DNA of 64,000 nucleotides from Forsythia viridissima (taxonomy: Eukaryota > Streptophyta > Magnoliopsida > Lamiales > Oleaceae), in assembly GCA_030279155.1 (NCBI GenBank), contig CM059046.1, positions 27,617,295 through 27,681,294 on the forward strand. Direction: 5' to 3'. Below, in pieces: positions 37,901-48,626 of the stretch. The notes beneath the pieces are model-generated. The model was not told the DNA's origin. It did not search any database and saw only the letters and a program-made list of their open reading frames with translations. The translations under genes and the position numbers were made by a program. How positions within the stretch are numbered: position 1 is the first letter of the stretch; each line of letters begins with the position of its first letter.

Positions 37901-40900
37901 CTCTTGGCCTGGGCTCTAACTACCTGTGGACATTTATCAACCATCTAAAAAAAAAGAAAGAAATCATAATTAATTGACTTTTATTTAGACTTGTTAAGTA
38001 AAAGTTCATAATATTGTTTTTGCTTCGTTGATTTAAATATCGTGCAATTAAAAGGCTTCCAGGTGAGGAGGGGGTGTCATTGGACCATTTAAATCCCAAG
38101 CTCTCCTTAGACAGTATAGGTCCTTTTGACAAAGCCTTTCAATTTTGTGAATATCAAATCAAGAAAACACAAACAATGAATAAAAACCGAATAGTCTAAA
38201 ATATAACATTCTTTTTTGGGTAATTTCTAATGGTCAGATTCTTAGCTTAAAAAGTTTTCTATATATATAAGTTTTTCTCACTAGAAATAACACATACTTA
38301 ATTAACTTTAAATATAAAACATGATTTTCACATAAATTCTTAATTATAACATAAATGTCATACATGTTCAAGCACTTAACAAGTCATGTTCACATGATAA
38401 CTTAGAAAATAAATACATTATGCATGACTATTGTGTGTGTGTGTACCTGGCTTGGAGATTCGAAATTTGGACGATCGTTGTGGTGAACTTTAAATCAACT
38501 TATCGTAGAAGAATTTTTGTTACTAAAATAATAATTGTAATTTTTTTTCCATTTTAGTGTTCACGTGAACAATAACGTTTTTGTTTTTTTTTTTTAAAGA
38601 AAAGTCTACAAGAATGTTAACTTTCGCTCTGATACTACTTTGTGACACCTAGATCCTAAAACTCAAGGGCCATAATGACATATCATGAACGCAGTAAAAG
38701 GAAGTTAATGCTTAATAAAATTTGGAAATTCATGATTAAAAGATAATCAAATAGTATCTTATTTAAAACACAATTAATTCGTAAAACTTATACTTAAGAC
38801 TTTTAATTAAATAGAAAACTCCTAAATTAATCGTTCCACTACGAATGTAGTCCATACTTCGATCTCCACAAATCCTAGTTACCTTTCTAGGGGAAAAATA
38901 TATAAGAGTGAGACGTGTTAATATATTAACAACTTTATGGAATCTTGAAATTTGAAACTGGAAACATGAAACATGCATAGAGGAGACACGAAAACTATAT
39001 CGAACTTGGATGGTAATAGTTGTTCATGCGTACTAAAACTCTGGTCCAATCTTATAACATACATGTGGACCCATGATAATAATCTATAAGTGTAATATAA
39101 AAACACGTGTATACTTACCTTGTTTGAATGATTGAAGAAAACTGATTTGCTAGACTTTCACCTCAATATTCCTTGAATCGTATGCTTATTATATATATAA
39201 ATATATATAAATCTACGTGTGTAATATAAAATGAGAGAGAGGGAGAGGGAGATATAATATATCTTGTGGAATAAAAATGCTAGACCCAAGGGTTCTATTT
39301 ATAGGTTTATCAAGAGACCTAATTGAATCCAACTAGGAGTCTTTAAAAGATAAACATGATTTTGGACTCTTATCTATAAGAACCATCCATATCTTAAGTG
39401 ATAAGATTAATCGAAGATAACCCAATCTCATTAAAACTTTATCTTAAGAGTTCATTCAAATTTTAAACAATGTAAACTATTCTAATTATCACAATTAAAT
39501 TAATTAATTAAATGATATGCACGATTATATCTAATTATCTAATTAAAACAAAATATGTAATACGTGGAAAAGAAAATTGCACTTTGGTCCCAAACTATTG
39601 GTTTATATCCAACTTAGTCCCTAATCTTTCAAATAATAAATCTTACCATTATATTCAAATTTAACGGCTACCCATGTTGGTTCCAGGTCTTATAATATAG
39701 TTATCTCAAAGCATGACACAAGTAATCAGCACAACATGCACTAGAGGGATAGAATTTTACTTTACAAACTTCGTTGAGAATCATATTTGTATTATATACC
39801 ATTATTTTTTTCTGTGTTTCTGGACATGTTGACGCTCCATCACATTGGAGGATAGTGGTGTTTAGAGGTCCTTAAATGTTACCTCTTGTATGTATTGGGG
39901 TATATCTAAGCATATACGTCTTCTAATATATCTGTTGGTTCAAGGGCAGGTCCATGAATCAGCAGATAATGATAACAGCTCTGTAGAGAAGCCAGGTATT
40001 TATATATATCATATATCAAAAATTGAGTTGTGCTTATCATGTATATTTTACCAATGAATAAAACTAAGTGACAGTTCCTGAAAATTGTCAAATTTATTTT
40101 TTAGGTTCGATGGGAAAGGATGAAAATCATCAAGCACTCTCACCTAATGAGTACTTACTACTTGCCTTGCAAAGTTTTCTATCAGTAGTGAAGACCAGTT
40201 ATTATTTGATAGGGTGTTTGTTATTGTCTTGTTGGCGAGTCTTAATTGATTTCTTTCTTATCCAGCTTCCCAGTTTGGGGGTTGTGTAATTATATTTGGG
40301 TCTCACTGCTCTCTCTTAGCAAGCTATAATGCAGCTTACATACTTCTCATTTAACAGATTGTTGAGGGCTAAGCATTGCTAATACTGCATGGAGATAATT
40401 CGTGTAATTTACACTTCATCAAGTGAATGTCTTTATTCTTTCTTCCATATTTATATTCTAAACACTAACTGAAGGATTTGATCTGGTATTTGTATAAATT
40501 ATGTTTCTTGACTATCAAATTAACAAGACTTGTTCTTTGTACTTTTTATGCATTTAATTAATAAGAAGGAAAAGGACCATCTATTCCTGGTGTTCTAATT
40601 TTATTTTTGTTTGATGAACTTTTCAGGATTATGAAGAGATTGAAGAGATATGGTATCTCGGGAATTTTGTCTTACGGCCTACTAAATACTATTTACTATC
40701 TTGCTACTTTCCTTGTGGTGTGGTGAGTATTTTACTTTGTGGCCTGTATCAATGAAAAACAGAAACATAGTTACTTGCATCTTAAAACGAGGTTCTTATC
40801 AGGAAATTATTAAATTGACATTTTGATTTATAGGTTTTACGTCACTCCGGCACCTGCAAGGATGGGTTATTTGGCAGCAGTTGAAAGGTAGAATTTTCCT

Positions 40901-41533
40901 TACAATTGTTTCTGATGGTGTAAGTAAAACGAAAATCAAATCTGCAGGTTTGTCAAAGTAATGGCTATGGTATGGGCTGGGAGCCAAGTGACTAAGCTCC
41001 TTAGGGCTGGAGGGTAAGCTGCCTAACCATAGTTTTGCATTGTTTATAGGGTTGATAGTTCAATTTATCATCTTTGTACCGCCCCTGCCCCAATGATATA
41101 TGGATAATGGGGAAATTGCACCATTTGTCCCCAATCCCCAAGCTTTAAATTAAATTTATCCTCAACCTACCATTATAATCGAATAGTCAGCCCCCAACAA
41201 CAGAAACAGTCTAAATCTGTTGCATGGAAAATACTCTCGTGTAACGAAAATAATCAATTATTTATTAGAAAAGTGACTCGGTGGGGTTCTTCCTGGTAGG
41301 GCTTTGGCACTTGCTCCTCTTGTTGATAGAGGATTATCATGGTTCACCGTCAAGTTCCACTTGAAGTCCGAAGGGAAGGTATGACCATAACTTTGTAGGT
41401 TCTTCACACCGATATTTTTATCATTAATAATACTATTGTATCACTATTTCTCCAGGCATTCATGGCAATTGCTGGATTGTGTTTTGGCTTGGCAATTATG
41501 CTATTTCTTGTGGTGACCTTACTTTGTGCATAA
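34979..41533 (+). CDS. Small plant membrane protein with likely organelle-targeting N-terminus
   Basis: Nine exons: 34979-35053, 35166-35255, 39950-39995, 40105-40150, 40627-40722, 40834-40887, 40948-41013, 41300-41378, 41456-41533 (TAA), giving 209 residues with every junction in frame. The first about 60 residues are rich in Ser, Arg and Pro and poor in acids, like a plastid or mitochondrial transit peptide. The core starts at IMKRLKRYG (87-95) and has a hydrophobic span at 96-118, a moderately hydrophobic region 137-163 (KVMAMVWAGSQVTKLLRAGG) and a final span 185-208. This YG-x-SG-x-LSYGLLNT core looks like a conserved plant protein of unknown role; a DUF1279/FAM210-type fold is a guess. 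Exons 5-9 are secure. Exons 1-4 are weaker: the exon 4 donor (GTACTT) and the NAG choice at exon 3 were picked for frame. Intron 2 (4.7 kb) is packed with transposons. Confidence 0.72.
35635..36554. mobile_element. 920-bp Tourist-like (PIF/Harbinger) element with TTA duplication
   Basis: GGCTCTGCTTGGGAGTTTT at the left is the exact complement of the right end AAACTCCCAAGCAGAGCC. TTA lies outside both ends (35632-35634 and 36555-36557), the target preference of PIF/Harbinger. Subterminal DNA is full of ACCGGTTTT/AAAACCGGT-type motifs in both orientations. There is no transposase frame. It sits in intron 2 of the membrane-protein gene. Confidence 0.9.
36604..37155. mobile_element. Truncated second Tourist copy in inverted orientation
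   Basis: Starts TTGGGAGTTTTT followed by CCACCGGTTTTGACTGG, which is the complement of the right end of the element at 35635-36554, and continues collinearly in that reversed order. Both extreme termini are missing. Only about 50 bp separate the two copies, so together they form a large inverted repeat. Confidence 0.8.
37414..39310 (-). mobile_element. LTR-retroelement remnant: LTR edge, primer-binding site and gag-like frame
   Basis: On the minus strand an LTR edge ending GGTGTCACA (at 38641) is followed by TAGTATCAGAGC (38637-38626), close to the initiator-Met tRNA primer site TGGTATCAGAGC. Further along are fragments of a gag-like frame: 176 codons at 37944-37414 with KNPNHNLLEHLNTIDKMIRE and KDEIVYHLHKTLSPYWKQFM, preceded by an open stretch at 38132. 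A TATAAATAG box lies upstream in the presumed LTR (near 39300). The order LTR, primer site, gag is correct. No second LTR and no polymerase were found. The outer LTR limit is not determined. Confidence 0.5.
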
Positions 41534-41749
41534 ACCTAGAGCTGTTGTTTATCCCGATATTGTTTTGACACAAAAGTTCAGATGATTTGTGGCGTTCCGA
41601 TAATCTGGTTAAGTTTAACCTGTATAGGGTGTGGATTTAGGGGAGATTAATATATAAAATTAACCTTATAAAGGTCATTTGGGGTCATAAAATGTAACAA
41701 TCTACACAAGACGTTCGAAACTTGAATATAATTGGACCCGAACATCCAA

Positions 41750-41945
41750 AGATAGATAATTCATTATAAGAAAACGAAAGAATAGAATGATACAGCACAA
41801 CTAATAAATAGAACATATACTTCCTGAAATGTACATGAGCTTAAATTTGTTATCAGTGCACAAGGCTTCACTCACAAACTAGTGAATACTGATTCATCCA
41901 AAAGCATCATGAATGTGCATCCCACTGCAAAAATAGGGACAATAA
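41750..41945. repeat. Duplicated block A, matches right half of KIX-only intron 1
   Basis: Reads like 46360-46510: shared landmarks are AATTCATTATAAGAAAA, TTTGTTATCAGTGCA, AAGGCTTCACT and CATCCAAAAGCATCATGAA in the same order and orientation. It suggests a past duplication of the KIX-only locus or of the transposon within it. Confidence 0.75.
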
Positions 41946-42338
41946 AATAAAGGAGATAATAGTATATTTGGTCTCTAATTTTTCAAAAATGTAAGTAATA
42001 TGTTCCAAATTTTTAAAAATAGTACTGAACATATCCAACGTTTGAGGAAATAGGCATAGTTGGTCTTGATGATGCAATCCAGTCATTTTCTCAAGTGAAC
42101 TTCACGCGTTATTTGATCAATCGTTTGGAATCAAGGGATAAAAACATCATATCAAAAAAGTAAATCTACGTCTTCTCCAACCTCCCCACCCATTCCCCCA
42201 CTAACACCCAACCCCCAATTCCCCTCGGGGGAGAAATCCTCTTGGTTTTGGCGAGATTTGAGGCGGTGGTGGTGGAGTTGTCATTTGAGGAATGGTGGGG
42301 GCGCCGGGTTTTTAATGAAGGTGGTGGCTATTGGGTGT

Positions 42339-42355
42339 GGGGGGGGGGGGGGGGG
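42339..42355. repeat. Poly-G tract of 17
   Basis: Seventeen consecutive G within a G-rich strand segment (42240-42360), preceded by a C-rich segment (42180-42232). The exact length is uncertain because homopolymers are error-prone. Confidence 0.9.
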
Positions 42356-42919
42356 TGTTTCTGGCACAAAAGTGAATGCCGCCCTTTGGATTCAGAAGAT
42401 GAGAAGCGCTTGGTTACCCAATAATAAACATTTGAAACAGCGAGACGAGAAATTGGAAGCATTGTTGTAGTGGTAAACAAATCTTTGAGCTCGCCTTCAT
42501 GGACTACAACATCCAGAACAAGTAGGAGCAACAGCAGATAAATACAAGAAAGGTCGAGGTTTTCACTGGGAAGCTTGTTGTGGTAGCAGCTTGAGAGAAT
42601 TTCGAGAAATTTCAGACCCATAAATCCTAAAGTTCTTACGGTTGGACTAAGAGCTGCATTCACCTGTAAATACCAATTAGCATCATCTGGATATTGCCAT
42701 ATCTTTACATTCATAAAAGGTTTGCCTTACACCTCTAGGGAGTTCAGCTACCATGCCAAACAAGTTCAGTTTTCAGTAGTGAGATAAACACATTACCTAA
42801 AACTATGTTGTTGAAATAATTCACCATTCTTAATTTTTCTCATGTTATTCTTGAGCTAACTTCTTCATAATTGCTCCCAGAATAAAAGCTTTTGCTGAAT
42901 ATTTGCCAAGCCTGAAATG

Positions 42920-43160
42920 GCCCTGAGTTCTTTTTACCTCTTATCAGAAATTAAGCCCAGAAATCATTATTTAATGCAAGTTTTGGTACTCAGTTCCATG
43001 AGGTTTCGATGTTGTTCAAGATTTGAATCCTACATATAGCAAATTTTCATGCTAATACACAAATAATTGAGTTCAAATGCAAGTATTTAGTTATAAGAAG
43101 AAAAAAAAAAAAAGAATGATACGACACAATTAATAAATAAAACACATATAATTCTGCAAA
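42920..43160. repeat. Duplicated block B, matches left half of KIX-only intron 1
   Basis: Reads like 46200-46410: shared landmarks are AATGCAAGTTTTGGTACTC, CCATGAGGTTTCGATGTT, TTTGAATCCTA and TTGAGTTCAAAT. The block overlaps block A in the AATAAATA(A/G)AACA(C/T)ATA part, so A and B are from two separate copies of one ancestral segment. Confidence 0.75.
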
Positions 43161-43272
43161 TGTGGATCCACTTCTTTGTCGCCACACTCAATCTCAGAGG
43201 TTTATACTCATTTGTAGGAATGATCGGACAATATCACGAAATAAAAATTTTGTTGATTACAGTGTTAAGTAC

Positions 43273-43412
43273 AATGTTCTAAAAAGCATAAAGCGTAGAT
43301 AGTTCAAGCTTTTCGGATCTAGGCGAGACAAGACAAAGCGAGAGCGATGCGTGAGGCGTGAAGGCCAAGCTTCACATCTAGGCGGAGCTTAGACGAACTT
43401 TTTAGAACAGTG
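43273..43412. mobile_element. 140-bp MITE with exact 9-bp target duplication
   Basis: Ends TGTTCTAAAAAG and CTTTTTAGAACA are inverted. GTTAAGTAC flanks both sides (43264-43272 and 43413-43421). The interior is rich in GGCG/CGCC-like words (AGGCGAG, GAGGCGTGAAGG). Size and duplication length point to a Mutator-like non-autonomous element. Confidence 0.9.
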
Positions 43413-43832
43413 GTTAAGTACTGTCTTAAAACTGAATAGCAAGCATTGGAACCTTGAAAACAAAAGACTTCAAATATTTCAAGCAAGTCTACGTGAAGTT
43501 ATTAACCAATCATTATGACCAAAGATCTTATAAAACTAATCCTTTTCCCATAAGCTTAAATGTTTTAATTTTTTTTTTAATAAAATAGCGGTTAAATGAA
43601 ATTTGTTTCTCATCTATAACGCACAGTGGTTACCCAACTTTCAACGGAGGTCACTCTTTTTTAATTTGTGCAATTAAATCACCCAACTACAATTTGCTGG
43701 CAAATCTAACCAGCCCTCCACAGGCACTGCAGTAGATTACGTGCCACATTTAATCGAAATCGAGCTGGAGTTCAATGTACCACACAACTCATATTATGTA
43801 CCAGTTTACTAATCAAAAGATAGGAAAGCACT

Positions 43833-44006
43833 TTTTCTTGGACCTGCAAAGGTATGCCTAGTGTATTTGTATCTTTACTTTCTTTTGTTGCCTTACTTTT
43901 GTTGGGGCATTTTTAGTTTCGTTCTATTCTTTTGATTTTGCCTGGGTATGTCCGGTGTAATTGTACATTTCTTTGATCGCTTAATATATTTACATTCCCG
44001 ATCAAA
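43833..44006 (+). mobile_element. 5'-truncated LINE-like insertion with 18-bp target duplication
   Basis: AAAAGATAGGAAAGCACT occurs at 43815-43832 and again at 44007-44024. Between them, 174 bases end in CGATCAAA running into the A-rich start of the second copy. A long duplication plus A-tail is the hallmark of target-primed reverse transcription. The insert has no coding sequence, so it is only a 3' tail; a SINE is the alternative. Confidence 0.85.
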
Positions 44007-44146
44007 AAAAGATAGGAAAGCACTGCTCTTTGGCTTCCTTAGACTCAACTTTATAATGGTATATTTGTGTCACATGAGAAAGCATGATTAGTTGGAAAAA
44101 ACAGAGTCTCTTACATTGCTTTTCAGTGGCACGTGTATAATATTTT

Positions 44147-44705
44147 CTAGGGGTAAGCGTAGTTCTATTTGATTCAATTATAAAGAGAACCGGTAGTTAT
44201 TTTTTAATAGAACCATTGGTTCTATCTAAACTTATGAAATGTTCTTGTTTAGTTTAATTCGATTCTATAACCAATTTTTTTTTAAATAATGATACAAATT
44301 TCTGTCGCTAAAGACTAATTGATTTTAATTTGAAAGAAAAAATAAGAATTCGAAGAAGTCATTGATTTTTGTGTAATTTTTTTTAAAAAAAATTGGTAAA
44401 TTATCTAATTGAATCAGGCAGTTAGCAATAGACAACAACATTGTTAATTATTAAATTTAAAAAAAAAATTAACAAATTAAAACCGGTTCCAATTCTTGAT
44501 TTTGGATCTAGAACCAGAATTAGAACCAGTCGGTTCTTGGTTCTTGGTTCTAGGAACCAAAACCATTTGATACTTACATAGAATCAAACCGAACTAGTCG
44601 GTTCTTGGTTCTAGGAACCAAAACCGTTTGATACTTACATAGAATCAAATCGAACCGGTCAGTTTTGGTTAGATTCGATTGGTTCCAAATCTTTTGCCCA
44701 ACCCT
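44147..44705. mobile_element. TIR element with internal 66-bp duplication
   Basis: Left TAGGGGTAAGCG and right GCCCAACCCT are rough inverted ends. AATATTTT lies on both sides (44139-44146 and 44706-44713), fitting an 8-bp duplication. Near the right end a segment built of GGTTCTTGGTTCTAGGAACC and CATTTGATACTTACATAGAA occurs twice, about 66 bp apart. It is probably hAT-like and non-coding. Confidence 0.7.
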
Positions 44706-45529
44706 AATATTTTTCCTATGATTAGTTGGACCCTAATCTCCAAAGATAGGGTTAGACTATACAACAATAGACATTATTAAGAAACAAATAAAAAAAGTGA
44801 AAATCTAATTTAAATCAACTACATATTTAACTAGATTTGACTTTATATAGCAAATTTAAAGTTGTAACATTTGCATTTATCTGTGTCATTAGATAAAAGA
44901 CACATCGGGATCATAGCAAATCAATCAATATCTTAATTAATCAGAGCATGTAATGGAGGTTTTATTAATCACAACTACTCCATTCCTCCTGAGCCCCTGG
45001 GATTAGAGCTCCACTCTTAAAAATCTGTACATGAAACAACATTAATTAGTACCAAAAATCTACTTTAACAGAGAACCAATCATAACATTTATTTGGGATG
45101 TGAAAATAAAAGAAGCAGCATTGAGGAGTTCAGCCATCGACATGGACAAGTTTTCAGCAGAATTCGAGTTGAATTAAAGCTTAGAAGCTACTAAGGAAGT
45201 AATAACCCTAAAGAAGCTAGAGCAAGGCCTAATTGAAAATGAAGCGAATTATTGATTGTGTGCCCTCGTCCCAATCATCTCCCTGGATGAATATGTGCAT
45301 CTAAAAGATCTTTGATACTATGTCCAATCCCTAAATTCATTCGATACATGGATATATGCAATAGCTAGATGTTGATGGGCAATATTGGTCAGCCATAAGC
45401 TTTGTACATAAGGAGTCTTTAGGGTTTGGGAAGAAGAGTATAAAGAAAAGAATTCACGAGATGGGTTTAGTTGCAGGGCTAAATTCATTGTATCTATTAA
45501 AAGTAAAGAACAAGAAGAATACTGTTCAG

Positions 45530-46703
45530 TTATTTTAAAAGCTCAAGAGAACAACATATATTTGTTCTATGCAAAATACACGGACCCCCATTACCTGGAT
45601 CTTGGGGATTTTGGCTATTGCTTGGAGCATTGGACTGAAGAGAATTGGCAGTGGGGTTCTGCGATCGTGTCTCCAATCTCAGCATCTCTAATGATATCTT
45701 TCTCAAATAATCTGACTGCAACAACTTATTGAGAAAAAGTTTTAAGACTGAAAATAAATTCACGAAAAACTCGTGATGCTAGGAGCTAAAATTAATGCAT
45801 AACAACACTGAGTTAGTTTTAGTAGACGAATGATCTAGTGAAATGTATAGTTCGAAATGCAGAGAGTACAAATCAAGAGAAGCCTGTGTGCCAGATATAC
45901 CTGACTTTGTGAAGCAGTAAATTTTTTTTCCTCAAACCTTACAGCTATTTTCTTGAGTTCCTGCATTCCCTCTTCTCCAGAGAAAGGAATATGCCTCTTC
46001 ATGGTGTCCATTCTATACATGTTAAGCATCATAATCTTAATTCTTTACATACACAATAAGCACTAACAACAAGATTTGTAGTAAAACTAATCTAAATCTG
46101 ACAATTAGATCTAGTAAATTTAGGAATTAACATAAATTATAGGTAAATTGAAAAGATGAACTTGTAATTTTCATCCTCTTAACATAAATTCTAGGTAAAA
46201 TGTGCTTGAGTTCTTTTTTCAGAAATTAATCCCAAAAATCATTCTAGAATGCAAGTTTTGGTACTCTCTCCCATGAGGTTTCGATGTTCAGGATTTTGAA
46301 TCCTAGATAAAGTAAATTTCTTTCATGGAATACACAAATTTGAGTTCAAATTTAGGTAATTCATTATAAGAAAATGAAAGATAAATAAAACATATACTTA
46401 ATAAATGCAAAAGTGCTTAAATCTTTGTTATCAGTGCATAAGGCTTCACTAACAAAGTAGTAATTCATCCAAAAGCATCATGAAATGTGCATCACATCGT
46501 AAATATTGAAACTAAAAAAAATAAAAATAATCATTTTCCCATAAACTTAAATATTTATTATTATTAGTGAATTCATCCAAATGCATTGTACAATTAAAAG
46601 ATTAAGATATTAATTACATCTTGTTTACAATCTTCTGTCTATTTTTCGGTAGTAGCTGAGTCCTCCAATCGCCGGCATCATCACTCCAGTTACTGTTATC
46701 CAT
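45530..46703 (-). CDS. KIX-only MED15-like protein, 127 residues
   Basis: Three exons: 46703-46618 (ATG), 46012-45901, 45715-45530 (TAA), all junctions GT-AG and in frame. The protein opens MDNSNWSDDAGDWRTQL and continues through a KIX domain (about residues 10-90: RQKIVNKIMDTMKRHIPFSG, LKKIAVRFEEKKF, SDYLRKISLEMLRLETRSQN), matching the first exons of plant MED15. In full-length MED15 the KIX domain binds transcription activators and the rest joins the Mediator tail. Here the frame stops about 30 residues later with a divergent tail (HRTNICCSLELLK). A GTAATG directly after DPG (at 45594-45589) looks like the ancestral donor now read through, but no downstream exon was found. It lies about 7 kb downstream of full-length MED15 on the same strand. 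It may be a competing activator-binding protein or a 3'-truncated pseudogene; the intact exons favour the former. Confidence 0.82.
46190..46520. repeat. Duplicated block C in intron 1 of the KIX-only gene
   Basis: Contains in one piece the sequences found separately as block B (42920-43160) and block A (41750-41945). It lies between KIX-only exons 1 and 2. Same orientation in all three places. Confidence 0.75.
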
Positions 46704-46969
46704 AGTATTTTACCTAATCAAAAACCATAAAAGCTTTCAATTAGTACAAAACTCGGTAAATTTATCACAAAAATAAGAATTCGTTGGGTTTTCCGTCTGG
46801 AAAATTGAGAAGAAAAAACGAAAATTCCTTACCTGAAAAAGAAATTTTTGAGAGAAATTATGGAATACAAACTTCAACCCGCGACAACACCTATAATTTT
46901 TTGAGAAAATTGGACAAAATAACAAATTTGAATTGTGAGTTTCCAAAGGTGGGAATTAGAAATTTTATC

Positions 46970-47380
46970 TTACAAGCACCACATTTTAATTGCAATAAAA
47001 TTCTCTAACTATTGCTCATTTTTGCATTTATATCCTCAGCCTTTTTAATCACATTTTTATAATTAGCCTATTAATTTACAAGTCTTATCTTTGTCTTTAA
47101 TGATGAATTTTGTCTAAAAAGTTAATTATAAGAACGTAAAAAATTTGTTTACCTCTCGTATTTTCAAATAAACAAAATAAATAACAAATATAAAAGTTTG
47201 ACAAAATATTTTTCTATCAATTCAATGCACCTTAGCAGAATATTTAGACAAAAATCGTTATCAGAGACGAGTTGTGAAAATTGATTGAAAATTAATGATA
47301 AAAAGCAACCAAAAAAAGTTAGAGAATAAGTGTCAAAATATCAAAGGTTGAGGGACCTTGAATATATTTACCATTATCTG
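46970..47380. mobile_element. Family X element, diverged copy 3
   Basis: Begins CACCACATTTTAATTGCAAT and carries TGATGAATTTTGTC and GACAAAAATCGTTATCAGAGA blocks in the family order. It lies just upstream of the KIX-only gene. Limits are approximate. Confidence 0.45.
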
Positions 47381-48084
47381 CAACCTGTGAGAATTTTACC
47401 ATTATATGCTAACTCGTTGACTATTTTTGAAACATTTTACAAAATTAAATAAGTTAAACTGACTAAAAAATTGCGTTTTTCTATCTTATCTTGACGAATT
47501 TGATAGAATTTGAGTTAACTTCGTTTCTAATGTATTGATACTTAGGTGTAAGTCGTGTTGATCTTTAAGTAAGAATTTTTTATCAACGAAAATGTCTAAA
47601 GATAGTAGGAACATATCTTCATTTGTTTTCGTGATCATACGATGGAATATAAACTCAAAGAGACAGAAATTAGTTAAAATTGCACTCATCCATTTAAATC
47701 GTCTGCATGCCATTTTTAAGCACAAACTCTCGAATTTGTACATTATATTGTTTATTTTGCTCTCACCCAATTGATTTTTTACATTCTAAAGGTCGAATAA
47801 AATTGAAAATAAAGAAAAATTGAAGATTGACTTCAATTCTTAGTTTATGGATATCATATGCATCATGCGATGTTCTTCTTTTGTGGAAATGTGATCACTT
47901 AATGCAATCAATTTTGGGAGAAAATGCAATGAAAGAACAAGAAATAGTTAGGTCTGAGAGTGCGTTTTGAAAGATGAAATGAAAATGTGGAATAAAATTT
48001 GATGATTTAGGGCATAGCTAAAATTTTGAACCTCAACTTTGAATTGGGCATCATAGTCATTTCAAATGAAGGGTGTTTAAGACT

Positions 48085-48565
48085 TTTAATATATGCGTGG
48101 TTATATTCACACTACAATTTGTAATAAGCGCACCATATTTTAATTGTATTTAAGATCCTCAACTTTTGTTTATTGTTATGATTATGTTCTTAAATTTTTG
48201 TTATCAAATTATTATCTTCAACTTTCATTAATTAGCACATTTCATCATTAATGATGATTTTTGTCGAGATATTTTGTTTATGTACTTTGAAATGAGGAAA
48301 AATATTTTATCGTACTTTTGTATCTATTATTTTTTTTAAAATATGATAAACAAATAAGTCTTTTTACGAATTTCCAACAAATATTTTAGACAGAAATTAT
48401 TATCAAACACGAGATGTGATAATTAATGAAAAATTGAGGATAAAAATGTGATTAAAAAAAGTTGGAGACATGAGTGCTATAATGTTCATAGATTAAAGAT
48501 GTTAAATGTAATTAAAATGTGGTGTAAAAAATAAAAAGTGTTGTGTGAATATAAATACTCATAAT
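48085..48565. mobile_element. Family X element, copy 4
   Basis: Left TGGTTATATTCACACTACA pairs with the complement of GTTGTGTGAATATAAATAC at the right. The interior runs parallel to 34371-34825 (TTTAATTGTATTTAAG, TTAATTAGCACATTTCATC, GACAAATAAGTCTTTT-like). It is the clearest terminal inverted repeat of the family. Confidence 0.65.
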
Positions 48566-48626
48566 AAAATAGATTAGATGTCTTTTAACTAAAAAATATT
48601 GAGTGGAGGTCTTTTAATAAAAAACT

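Larger units (their letters stand above)
41534..45529. other. Intergenic DNA between convergent membrane-protein and KIX-only genes
   Basis: Holds the 3' UTRs, two blocks related to the KIX-only gene's first intron (41750-41945 and 42920-43160), a poly-G tract and three insertions listed separately. The 41946-42900 stretch, including an open frame on the minus strand at 42328-42714, gave no recognisable product. Nothing was recognised in 44720-45529. Confidence 0.7.

Noticed and set aside
42328..42714. 128-codon open frame on the minus strand running into the poly-G tract
   Set aside because: Tail is poly-Pro/His from a homopolymer, no family resemblance, and no splice-supported extension. 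A decayed gene fragment remains possible.
47486..47770. 94-codon minus-strand frame upstream of the KIX-only gene
   Set aside because: No recognisable family or splice support; AT-rich chance frame is more likely.
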